From NCBI GenBank assembly GCA_019925095.2, contig CM034392.1:20814387-20878386 (forward strand): a stretch of 64,000 nucleotides of DNA, written 5' to 3'. This DNA is from Dendrolimus kikuchii. Taxonomy: Eukaryota; Arthropoda; Insecta; Lepidoptera; Lasiocampidae. The translations under genes and the position numbers were made by a program. The number at the start of each line of letters is the position of its first letter. The first letter of the stretch is position 1. The notes under the pieces are model-generated. The model had not been told where the DNA came from. It searched no databases and saw only the letters and a list, made by a program, of their open reading frames with translations. This document shows positions 1 through 12,200 of the stretch, piece after piece.

Positions 1-1192
1 TTTTTTTAAATATAATATATTTATTTAATCAAAGTATGTACCATTGTTATCTATGCACTTCTGCCATCTCAGAGGTAGTTCATTGATCCCTTTACTAAAA
101 ACACTATTCGGACTGCCCCATCGGAGTTGAATTATTTCCCTTGCAAGAAGTTATCCAAATTTCGAAAAAAACTGTAATCTGTTGGAGCAAGGTCCGGGGA
201 GTACGGTGGGTGTCGTAGATATTCCAATTGAAGCGCCTCTAATTTGGTAGCCGTCTGTTGTGCAGTGTGTGGTCTCGCGTTGTCCTGAAGCAGCAGTGGC
301 CTAGAGCGATTGACCAGCCTCGGTTGTTTAGTAGCTAGCTTTTCCATCATGGTTTGCAGTTGCTGACAATAGACATCCGCCGTAATCGTCTGGCCAGATT
401 TAAAAAAACTGTAGTGAACGACACCGGCACTAGTCCACCAAACGCTCACAAGTAATTTTTTTTAGTCAATTTTCGCTTGGGGCAGGATTTGGCTGGTTCG
501 CCAGGGTTCAGCCATTGCGATGAGCATTTCCGATTATCGTACAGGATCCACTTCATCACAGGTAATGATTCGATTTAAAATCCCTTCATTATTGTGCCGG
601 TTGAGTAATGTAACGCAGCAGTCGACGCGCGTTTGTCGGTTTGCTGCACTCAATTCATGAGGTACCCAACTTTCAAGCTTCTTCACCTTCCCAATTTGCT
701 TCAAGTGGATTAAAACAGTTTTATCACTAACACCGGAGCCTGCAGCTATTTGGGACGTGGTTTGCGATGGATCCGCTTCCACAATAGCCTTCAATTCTGC
801 ATTATCAACTTTGGTCTCCGGCCGTCCACGGGGCTTGTTCTGCAGGTCGAAATTTCCAGAACGAAAACCTTGGAACCAAAAACGCACTGTGTTTTCTTTT
901 ACGACACCGCCGCCATACACATCATTAATCCTTCGAGCCGTTTCGGCAGCACAGGTGCCACGATGGAACTCGTACTCGTAAATAATGCGATATTTCAAGA
1001 TTTCCATTTTGTAAGCTGAGTGACGCAAAGAAAAAACCAAAAGAGGAAAAAACAAATGAATTACGGTTTTCAAAACACAAAAGCATAAGTAAATAGCTGT
1101 ATAAATTTGAAATTGGAATTCCTAACCAAAGAGGAGATATTTGAGATCAAAATGGCCAGTACGACAAAACGCCAACTTCATATGTAAGGACC
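1..1192 (-). mobile_element. DD34D mariner element, decayed, cut by the window edge
   Basis: The right end reads, on the minus strand, TAGGTCCTTACATATGAAG, as expected of a mariner terminal inverted repeat beside a TA target. The opposite end lies left of the window, since the reading frame stops only about 25 bases from the edge. The element sits in the first coding intron of the leftmost sulfotransferase paralog (coding exon 1317-1413). It must have inserted after that exon was in place. Confidence 0.85.
25..1007 (-). pseudogene. Mariner transposase pseudogene
   Basis: The frame starts MEILKYRIIYEYEF and contains the mariner helix-turn-helix region (VRFWFQGFRSGNFDLQNKPR). The first catalytic Asp is in ITCDE, the second in LLQDNARPHTA and the third in PDLAPTDYSFF. 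There are 34 residues between the second and third, so this is DD34D. It is broken three times: a one-base loss right after ITCDE near 540, a second one-base loss in an A-run near 460, and a stop in place of Gln at 132-134. The C-terminus then reads in frame to a stop at 25-27. It cannot make active enzyme. Confidence 0.85.
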
Positions 1193-1316
1193 TAATATAT
1201 AGGATATTTTTGCCACGCGAGACATTAGTACCTACCTATAACTTAAAACCTCTTTTAGATGTAGGATAGACCAATATTATAAAAATTTGAATATAGAAAA
1301 CCAAGGCGTGAAATAC

Positions 1317-1413
1317 CTGCTCGGCCCAAATAGGATTTAAACTCTGCCATTCTGGCCGAATCCCAGTCTTCTATTGCAAAAGGAAAAGCATCGCTGTTCA
1401 GCTTTTCCGTCAT
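1317..1413 (-). CDS. First coding exon of a second sulfotransferase paralog (partial gene)
   Basis: The exon starts at ATG 1413 (MTEKLNSDAFPFAIEDWD...) and ends in a GT donor at 1317/1316, phase 1. It is 97 coding bases, exactly like the first coding exon of the complete sulfotransferase gene at 15420-15516, and about 21 of 32 residues match. The non-coding side of the exon begins after an AG at 1438-1439. A putative 5' UTR exon ends at 1673 (ACAT|GTGAGT), mirroring the arrangement at 16432. The remaining exons must lie left of the window, because none occurs between 1 and 1300. This is a tandem duplicate. Whether the gene is functional cannot be judged here. Confidence 0.8.
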
Positions 1414-1739
1414 TATTCTGTTCAGGCTACGCAAAAACTAATGTAAAAAAAATATAATTTTAATAATGATCATTTTCTGTATCGTTTTAAGTGTCTAGTA
1501 AGTAGTAAGTCAATTTGTGGTAATTAAAGAATAAAATGTAATTACTAAATTTCCGACGCTTTAAAAATATAATCCATTTATGTGTGTTGGCGCCTTAATT
1601 ACAAAGTAGATGGTAAATTAATATATATTACATTTATATTACAGAAGTTTATATATTGGCTTATGTACTCACATGTATCACCCGGTAGTCTACAGATAAA
1701 AGTCTGTGATCCAAATGATTTCGAGTCGATTTTTAAGTG

Positions 1740-3320
1740 ATATTCATTGACTTAATTAAACAACTTGAACAAATAAATGCATTAAGCCATGACTGAGGTA
1801 AGCAGAGGGTTCCCTCTGTAAAATACGGATCACTGTAAAATATAGATATCTAATCATTTAATTTCATACAACAGTTATTAAATTCACGTATAACTATTTT
1901 TAAAATATTTTAACAAAAACAAAACCGACAAAACTGAAACGCAATAAATAAATATTTTCTATAACATCTTGAAGTCGATGCCAAGTAATACATAAAAAAC
2001 AACTATAAATCTGCAAAATATAATAATTTTTATGTTTTACTTCACACCGACTTGTTGTACAAAATATTTGTTTTGGTTAAAAAAAATATTTTCTACTTTT
2101 TGGTTGCGCAAATACTTGAATAGCTTTAGAAATAATAACTATATTAATCGCTTGTAGAAATTGTACTACTGGCACGCGTATGCACGTTTGCCTTTCGTTA
2201 AGTGTAGGCGCTCTTCAACAAGGGTTGGTCATACACCTCTTACACAATTTTCGCAATTTACTTCGGAACCGCTCGATTTGATTGGACGCAATCAAATCGA
2301 GCGGTCCCGATCAACGGCCAATGACCTTGGATTTCATATTTCTATCCACACTACGTAATTCGATTGTCAATCTAATCAAATTGGTCGTAAAATTGTATCA
2401 TGTGGACGCCACTTACGATACCTAAAATGTTTGACCGACGAAACCGGTGTATCAATTGTTCTTTTTTGATATTTAAAACATACAAAGGCATATAGTGGAA
2501 AACTCCCTACACATGCAAGGATATAATTGACTTCTTGTATGGATAGGCAGGATAGGACCTACGTGAAACATTCTATTTCGTAAACCTGATATGTTTTACA
2601 ATAAAGAATTTTGTATGTTTTTTTGGAGAGGTAGGGTATAATTTTCTATGCTTTTGCATGTATGTATTTTACTATGGAATAAGTTATTAGTACCTAAGTG
2701 AGTATGTGTATATAATATTAGATTACTTAATTTATTAACGACTACTATTATTTTGTGTACTTATCAAAAAAATACAAGCTTGGTAAACTGTTATAGTGTG
2801 TATATCTAATAGAAGTTTATTTATATTTTTATTGTCTTCAGGAAGTGTCATTTGTACAGACATCCTTCAACCTTACAAATCGAGCAAACACTATCAACGA
2901 AGAAAGTGTTTCACCTTTGCCTGTCTTTGGACATCTGCTTATAATATTCTCTAAGGTAATAATATTGAATATTGTGTCTTTCTCGTGTAGAACGGTCTTT
3001 ATAGTGTTTTTGAGGAAAACAGCTGTAACCTTCAAAATTTAAGTAAATACCGACTAAAGTAATAAGAACAAAAGTTTTTACATTTACGAATTGAAAATTT
3101 AATTTTTAAAAACTAAACCCTAAACGAATATTCGTTGAAAGTAGTTTTAAGCTATATAACATTGACTTTTTCAAAATTTGTCACTTAAAAATTAAAGGGG
3201 GTTAACAGTTTTCACGACAGTGGTCTCGTTGAGACTTTAAGTATACATTTTACTTGTTATATGTATATAGTTTATATTTTACTTCGCACCTACTTCATAA
3301 ACTATTTCTTAAATACAAAT
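1740..3320. other. Intergenic region between the two sulfotransferase genes
   Basis: AT-rich sequence between the putative 5' UTR exon of the left paralog and the last exon of the complete gene. Apart from the hairpin at 2268-2305 I see no coding signal. The short open frames on both strands at 2838-3042 mirror each other, have no family motifs and are taken as chance. Confidence 0.6.
2268..2305. repeat. Perfect short-loop inverted repeat
   Basis: The arms ACCGCTCGATTTGATT and AATCAAATCGAGCGGT are exact 16-base complements around a 6-base loop. No second copy was noticed in the window. Confidence 0.85.
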
Positions 3321-3321
3321 T

Positions 3322-6300
3322 TTAATTTATAAATTCATTTTCCATGCTAGGATAACATAAATCTGTGCCTCGTAAGTTTTCCATTATCCATTTATGCGCC
3401 TCCGCCGTCATCTCTTCGTCGAAGTATTCACGCCAAGCGCCCACTTTGCCTGAAACGTTCAAATATTTTTAGCTTCTTATAACTCACTTATAAAATACAA
3501 TATCGATGTAACACTTGTTACGATTTTTTTTATACAGGCGTTAAAAATAGCTCCTTCGGATATAATTGCCCGCTTTAGGCCCTCTTATTATCCGTTTTTC
3601 GAGATATGATGATGGGATAATTTCAAATATAATTAAAATGATAACAAGTGTGTCCACTGCCTTACTACCCAGTAAAAACGTATCTATTAAAAGCTCCTAA
3701 GACCTACATGACTGAGTTCTCTCAGTATTTGACATTTTATTATTTAACACATAACACAATACAATCATGCTAATACATTTATTATAGTTATTATAATAAA
3801 TGTATTAGCATGATTATATGTTATGTATTTTGAAATATTTTATTGTATACGTGTATATTTATTTATTTTTAATAAGGATCACCAACAGTTTTGTACATTT
3901 AATCAGTTACTAGACTTATGACTAAGGTTTACAATGCGATGTAAAAACGAATTATAGGTGAATACAATTTGCAGTATAATTTCTGCACTGTTATTTACTT
4001 TGACTCTAATAATAAATATAACAAAAATGTATAGGGTATTGAAATTAGTCTGTCCGTCAGTCTGTCTAATAAGTGTCCTGTTGGGCTAAACGAATCTTTT
4101 TATAAAATGAATTTTTGAAGTCAAAGTGAATGTCAATAACATCACTGCTGCTGTTGAAAATTCTACACATTCTAGAGATATAGATATTAGAATAGAATAG
4201 AATATACTTTATTGCATAACATTAAGATACAATTCAAGAAGTTCAAGTACAGAAGACAATAGGCGGTCTTATCACTAAAAGCAATTTCTTCCAGACAACC
4301 TTAGGATGGATTAGAGAAAAATTGTGTAACATGTGGGTTTTGCAATATAACTAGAATAAAAAATAAATAAAAATAAAATTATATATATAAAATTTTGAAA
4401 TGGCAAGTGGAATAGACATAGAAATAAGACAAAAATATACATATGTTGATATATACATGATATTTATGACTACGTATATATGTATGTATTTGTATATTTA
4501 TTTGTTAAATTAGTTTGAGTATTTATGTTTCTATTGCCTTTTTTCTGCACCACCTACATCGCTTGATTCAAATTTGTTTTTGATTTAGGGTGCCTGGAAG
4601 AGATCGCTTTGAGCGATAAGGCCGCCTATTGTATTGCCTAGAAAATATTGTAAATATGGTCTGTTTTTGTAATTATATATTTTGGGGTGCAATAAAGTGT
4701 TATCTCTCACACATATTTTTGAATAAATCATTAGAAAGAAACTTATAGGCTTGGAATTCTTCATGAATTACAAGACGTTTCTTTCGACTCGACTGATTTG
4801 GTCTAAGTATTTAAAGTTATAGAAAAATAACTATAAGTTATGGTGTCGTCTAGTTTTTGAAGGTAAGGAGCTTCACAAAGGAGACGGAGGCTTTTGAACC
4901 TAAAACCTAATGAGCTATTATTTAGTATAGGTTACTGCATAACCTCATTTTTATAAAATCTCTTATAACTCTGTGTTCAGATTGACAATATGCGCAGAAT
5001 TTTCAGAAATAGTTTCCTAATATAGAAGCTATTAATTGGCATCACCCTCGTTTTTTTACGATCTAGGCCCAAAAGCTTTTTAGCTACTTACTTGGGCCAT
5101 TGCAATGTTTTAGTAGTCTTCTTCCATAGTCTATGCTACCTTCTCATTTGTAAACTGTAATAGTTTAGTAATAGGATATACAACTAAATAAATAGGGAAA
5201 ACCATTCCATTGTTTGCATCCCACTACAATGATTGGATTACTTATTACAGATATTATACAAAACACATTACTACATAAAATAATATACAACTTATTATTA
5301 TTATTATATATACAACTTATAGATGTATTTAATAATAACATATAATCGAATACAATTCAAGAAAACTTAACCTATTTGTATTGTATTCTAATATAATATT
5401 ACATAAAATCATAATAATAATAGACATTGTTTTATGGCTACAAAATAAAGGTATTAAGATTTTTAAATATTTTATTAAATTAAAAGAGCGGCAGCACATT
5501 GGTAGCCCCTTTGGTAATCGCTTTTCATCAGGTAAGTCGTTTGCCTGTCTGCTGAACTCATGCAATAAAAATATTGGGTGCCTATAATTGGGTGGGATGC
5601 TAAACATTGTATAACAACTAGGGTAAACTACACACCCAATAATTATCTAATATTAAAAATATACCTTTTCTAATAAAGGAATTTTCCGTCGTAGTATCAA
5701 TAAAACTACTCTTATGAAAATCCACATTTACCGACCGGTTGTTCTTGAAATTCTCGAAGGAAATATATTCACACAGTTCAGATATTTGCTGATTTGTATA
5801 ATTTTTACTAAAAAACTTCATAATACGCCCCAAAGTCTTTGGCAGATCCTGGAAAGGATACGGAGAAAAAAATAGAGTTAGATACAAAAGTAGGTATACA
5901 TTTACAATTAGCAGCCTTATATGTTAATACTAGCTATGCCCGCGACGTCGTCCGCGTGGAATTTGCATTCAAAACCCTCCGTTTTTGAAACATTCTTCAT
6001 TGGTGCTCCGCTCCTATTGGTCTTAGCGTGATGATATATAGCCTATAGCCTTCCTCGGGAAATGGGTTATTCAACACTGAAAGAATTTTTCAAATCAGAC
6101 TAGTAGTTCCTGAGATTAGCGCGTTCAATCAAACAATATTTGGCTACAACATTAATACTTATATTTTAAATATCGCGATATCTTTTGAATGAAACGTCCG
6201 AATTGAATAATTCAAAAGTTCTAGAAAGGTATTGAATTCGTCTTGAATATGGAGTAATTTATTTTGATAAGGTTATATATTAATACCAAGGTACAAAATA

Positions 6301-7202
6301 AATAGTTTTTGAAGCGATGGCATTTTAATTATTTTAAAAAATAAAAGAAAGCACTTATTGTGAGATAACTACAATAGTTAGACATATGGTTACGCAATAT
6401 TTTTTGTACACAATAATATGTTCTGCAAAGTGGTAGTCCATTGTTTTGTTCTATAATCAATAGTTTTCGCAGCGCACGCCGTGTAAGGATTTTTTCGGGT
6501 CATTTTTTTACACCTTGGGTTACATTACTGGACTAAGAAAAATAAGTAAGAATCCCTATTTTTTTTGAAAATATAATATAACCTACAGCCTTCCTCGATA
6601 AATGTACTATTCAACACTGAAAGAATTTTTCAAATCGGACCCGCGGTTCCTGAGATTAGCGCGTTTAAACGAACAAACAAACAAACTCTTCAGCTTTATA
6701 ATATTAGTATAGATTTGTTACTTAACCCGCAAAAAGGAGACGGATACACTTTCATACATCATTGGGCCCAGATTGTAAAAAGATGAGAGTAATTTTAATA
6801 TTTCTTTTTATGTTGATATTTTTTTTTAATTTTAGTGGGTTTAGTTATTTTGAATGAATTAATCGTGTAGTGTAAGTATTTCCATATTATTAACTGTCGA
6901 AATTCCTTCGCAGAAATCGATTATGGTAATCGATAACTTATTTTATTTGCGACCTTATTTTTAAGATTTCTTGTCTTCCAGACAAAATTTTCCGTTTTAT
7001 AATAGAAAACGCTTTTTCAAGCTATATCTAAACTCGTTACATTTCTTTGACCCAAAAGTCTCAGTCTCCTTTAATAATTATGATAATCCTTCATCTCTAC
7101 TCTAATGCATGAATATACAAGTCAGTTTTATTATTACTCCTCAATGGCCTTGAGTAAGTAGAGTTTTTCGGATATTTAATATAACTACATTTATTTTAAA
7201 AG

Positions 7203-7272
<70 letters not shown>

Positions 7273-9212
7273 TAGAGTTTACCCCGCAGCTCCGCCGCGC
7301 GTCAAACTCTAGTGCGTACCTCTTGTTTTAAGAGCAGGCGTTAATACAGGATATATTGTATTGTATTTTTATGTTGGCGCTATTTGCCCTCGGAAGATTT
7401 ACTTCATTTTATATCGCAAACTATCCCATCTACCGGGATGAATAGTATCTATGTCCATTTTCGGTATTCAGACAGACAGATCCAGTGAAAGTCGCATTTT
7501 TTTTAAAGATTATGAATTTTTATATCTATAAACTTGATAAATGATTGGTCCCCCATACAAACTTTAATACCCTATTTCAACCCGTTCTAGTTTTATTTAT
7601 ACAACTAAATATTGTGTAAACTACACAAACGATCAAAACTACCAAACGTACTAAAACTACTGAAACTACCAAATTACCAACCAAAACTACCAAATCCACC
7701 AACTAAAACTACCACAACTACTTAAACTACCACAACTATCAAAACTACCAAAACTACCACAACTATCAAAACTACCAAAACTACCACAACTACCACAACT
7801 ATCAAAACTACCACAACTATTAAAACTACCAAAACTACCACAACTACCAAAACTATCACAACTATCAAAACTACCGCCACTACCAAAACTACCACAACTA
7901 TCAAAACTACCACAACTATCAAAACTACCACAACTATCAAAACTACCAAAACTACCAAAACTACCACAACTACCAAAACTACCACAACTATCAAAACTAC
8001 CAAAACTACCCCAAATATCAAAACTACCAAAACTACCACAACTACCAAAACTACCACAACTACCAAAACTACCACAACTACCAAAACTACCACAACTATC
8101 AAAACTACCACAACTATCAAAACTACCAAAACTACCACAACTACCAAAACTACCAAAACTACCACAACTACCAAAACTACCACAACTACCAAAACTACCA
8201 CAACTATCAAAACTACCACAACTATCAAAACTACCAAAACTACCACAACTACCAAAACTACCAAAACTACCACAACTATCAAAACTACCAAAACTACCAC
8301 AACTACCAAAACTACCACAACTACCAAAACTACCACAACTACCAAAACTACCACAACTATCAAAACTACCACAACTATCAAAACTACCACAACTATCAAA
8401 ACTACCACAACTATCAAAACTACCAAAACTACCACAACTATCAAAACTACCAAAACTACCACAACTATCAAAACTACCACAACTACCAAAACAACTGAAT
8501 ATACCAAATCGATCAACCAAAACTCCTAAGTCTACAAACCAAAACTACCACAACTATCAAAACTACCACAACTACCAAAATAACCAAATCTACCAACCAA
8601 AGCTACCATAACTATCAAATCTACAAACCAAAACTACCGCATTTACCTAAACTACCACAATTACTGAATCTACCAATCAAAACTACCGAAACTACCAAAT
8701 CTACAAAACAAAACTACCACAACTACCAAAACTACCACAACTACCAAAACTATCACGACTACCAAAACAACCGAAACTACCAAAACTACCAGCATAAACT
8801 ACCGAAAATAGCAAAACTACCAAAACAACTAAACTAAACAAAACTACCTAAACGACCAAATTGACCAAAATAAACAAAATGACGAAAATGGCCAACCACA
8901 AATAAAAAACCTATCCTAGTTTCCGGGATAAACTTTACATAAATCTATCCCAAAATCTATCCCAGTATCCGGGATGAAAAGTATCCCTTGGCCACCCTCG
9001 GTATTCAAATTACACATGTACCGAGTATCAGCCAAATCAGTCCAATAGTCTTTCGATAAAAGGATAACAAACAGAGAGAGAAATATACTTTTATCCCGGA
9101 AACTATCCCATTTTCCGGGATAAAAAGTATCCTATGTTCATTCTCGGCATCGAAAATATATATATACTGAGTTTCAGCCAAATCGGTCCAGTAGTTTTTA
9201 CGTGAAAACGGA

Positions 9213-9285
<73 letters not shown>

Positions 9286-12200
9286 GTTACTTTCGCATTT
9301 ATAATATTAAAATAGGGATACATTTGAATCCCAGTATACCCTTAATACTTTCTACAAAAACTTGAATCTTCCCGTGGAATACTGGACCGAAGTAAAATAA
9401 CAAAAGTTATTATTCGTAATTTTTTTATTGCATTAGTTCAGCAGACAACCCACCTGATGGAAAGCGGTTACCATCGCCTATGTACATTCGAAACACCAAA
9501 GGTGCTACCAATGTATACTGCCGCTTTCTAAATTAAGACTGACACCTGGCCAGTAGTGCCGGAACATAACTCAAAGTTGTTATGGCGGCATACTTTAGAC
9601 CAGGGGTTGTAGCTATCCAGACGGGTAAATACTCTACCATACCTTACCACCTGGCTGTGGGTTGTTTTGTCGCCTCTTACGACAGGCTACCTGGCCCCAG
9701 GAAATACTATTATTTCTTCGTTCCTGCACGAATAAAATTGTGAGGGTCGGTGTTAGGGGGGGGAGGAAATATTCTTTACCCAGTTAGCAGTTTTTTTATA
9801 ATAATTACGTTGGCGTTCGAACCGTACAGTAGGTAATTACTACTTATAGTTAGATCACGATGACGCCTTGGGAGCCTGCGAGATTGAGTTTACGAGGTTG
9901 CGAGCTAGCTATATTCTGCTACATAAAATATGTATTGTTGTTATTTTTTACCATAAAGGGCGGCAGGTAAGCAATGTAATCATCCTCCCCTCCCTCCCCC
10001 TCTTCTGAAGTGTAAATCCGGGGCTGGTTATTATAATACATACCGCAATCAAATCTTCGTAGAATAAGAATAACATATTCGGATGGTGTCTTGCCTCCCA
10101 GGCTTCTTTAACGTGTTCGAAATATGGTTGCCACAATACTGTAAGTAAGTAAGATTCTAATTTGAATAAATTGAATAAGCGCTTTGCGGTTAAACGTTGT
10201 TTTTTTTGTTATTTGTCTAAAACAATTCATATTGAAAGTATTTTTAATCCGTACGTCGCATTGCGTGAATTAATTTATTCCTGTACATTTAGCAAGATTA
10301 ATAATTTGAGCAGTCCACGAACATGATAAAATCTGTCAATACAGATAACAGGTTATTGCCATAGGAGATGAATCTCGTGAATATATTATAATAATCATTA
10401 GGATGTGAATTAAACACGTAGCTCTTAGGCTGATACGTTCTGTAAGTTTATAATACAGAGGACGCGTTCCTATAGTATCTCACAACGCCCAAAATGCTCC
10501 GTCTGCCGTTAACAACGCGACCGCGGTCGTTATAGTCGTGGCGAAAACTTCACTCATGACGTCATCATTTCCGATCAAATAGTGTTTACAACGACCCATG
10601 TTAAGAGGTGGGTCGAAGTGGACCTTAACCACAGATCATTAATTCTCTCTATCGATTGACATTGAAAAAGGCGCGATTTTCAGATCAACCAATGACATCA
10701 ACGCTCCATAATCCGTTCTACTAGAGTTTAGTTGTAACGCCCGCAAGTGGAACGGGAAACATCGTGGTCGTTGTGAGTCTTCTGTGGAACGTAGCCAGAG
10801 TAGGTACATTAATATATTTATAAAAAGTATCATAGTTGATTTGACTGTACATGGCATTGAGAGTACAAGTATTCAAAGAGGACATTGTATATATAAAGAC
10901 AAGTATTGTTGTAAACGCTTAGCAGCAACAAGCGACATACCCACTAAAACTCCTCACTGTTCCTTCTGTCGTCTAATAATGCCAGAGGCGCGGGAACAGG
11001 TATGGCCAATACCGCGAAACCTGGCAGACGTATATTATACATCCAATATGTATATAACGATAAATTATTCTTTATTAGTAAATATTACATAAACGATTAA
11101 ATTTTACAATCGATAGGTACTATGGGTAGAGATAAAGAATACTCACAATAACCTTCCATAAAGAACCGCCAGAATGTTTTAAAATCACTTTCAGGACCAA
11201 GAACCTTTACTAATTTCAGAAAGAAATATTCTGAGACGGCTGCATCTCGTGGGTCTCGAGCTACATACACTACTTTTGCAGTGCCAAGAAGTTTTGGTGA
11301 TAACAAAGACAACGGCATATGGGTTTTAATGAATCGGGGCTCTGGGGCTGAAATTAAGTGTTCTATTGTTGACATTTTTGTTGTATTTTCGTAGATTTTC
11401 GATAAAACCGTGGATCTGTAAAAGAAAGGTGTGTCCCATAACAGTTCATGACAAATTTCTAGAGCCTCAAGTTTGCTATTGCAATCGTGTCGGAATAATC
11501 CTTCACTGGAGTCATAATGGCAACATAATGTTTGCTTTTGTATGTAATTAATTAACTCTTCCTTAAGTTAGGTTGCCTGAAAGAGATTGCTTTAAGGCCG
11601 CCTATTGTTTCTTTTTTTTATTTCTTTTTTATTGCAGGAGTTCAGCAGACAGGCAGACGGCCCACTTGATGGAAAGCGATTACCATCGCCTATGGACATT
11701 TGCAACACCAAAGGTGCTGCATAAATAATATATAACTAATTACTCTGGGGCCGATCCCAGACACCCAGACCATAGTAAATAACGGAAAAAAATCGTTTCC
11801 GAAATTGACCATGCTAGGAATCGAACCCGAAGCCTCTGTGTTGCAGTGAGGTAAGTCGGCGACGGCTTAGCCCGCTCAACCACAGAGGCCATCGATTTCA
11901 TATTTTTTTATTTACCAAATTGTCGAAAAAACCTATATATCATTTCGTTTTCTCTAGACGTTAGTAGTATTTTTTTATTACATTATAGATTCACGTTTGA
12001 GCACGATGTTGTGCGGAGATATGGCTTAGGTTGGAACACCCTTAACTAGAAGGTACCTATTCACACGCGACAAGAAGACACCCAGGTAAGTTTCGGAAAA
12101 GCATACTCCGACAGTGACTCCTTTTATATATAGTGTATTATCTATGGTGACCCTGTTACTAGAATCCGCATGAGTTTGATTTTGTCCCTGATGACAGGGA

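Larger units (their letters stand above)
7272..9320 (+). repeat. Family D-like dispersed repeat expanded by internal satellite
   Basis: Both flanks of the minisatellite carry CTATCCCA...CCGGGAT...AGTATC...CGGTATTC segments (7420-7475, 8930-9010, 9095-9150). The right end is GACAGACAGA...TTTCGCATTTATAATATTAAAATAGGG. The simplest reading is one repeat, partly duplicated, with a large tandem array grown inside it. Confidence 0.6.

Noticed and set aside
7687..8520. Long minus-strand frames (277 and 264 codons) of Gly-Ser-Cys-Phe or Val-Leu repeats
   Set aside because: They are translations of the 9-bp minisatellite. Two frames are open for the same trivial reason, and the array lies in an intron.
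9213..9285. Regular repeats considered as a CRISPR array
   Set aside because: Simple tandem CAGA units without spacers, in a eukaryotic sequence.
10784..11092. 102-codon plus-strand open frame inside a sulfotransferase intron
   Set aside because: No domain, no splice support, AT-rich C-terminus, opposite to the host gene.
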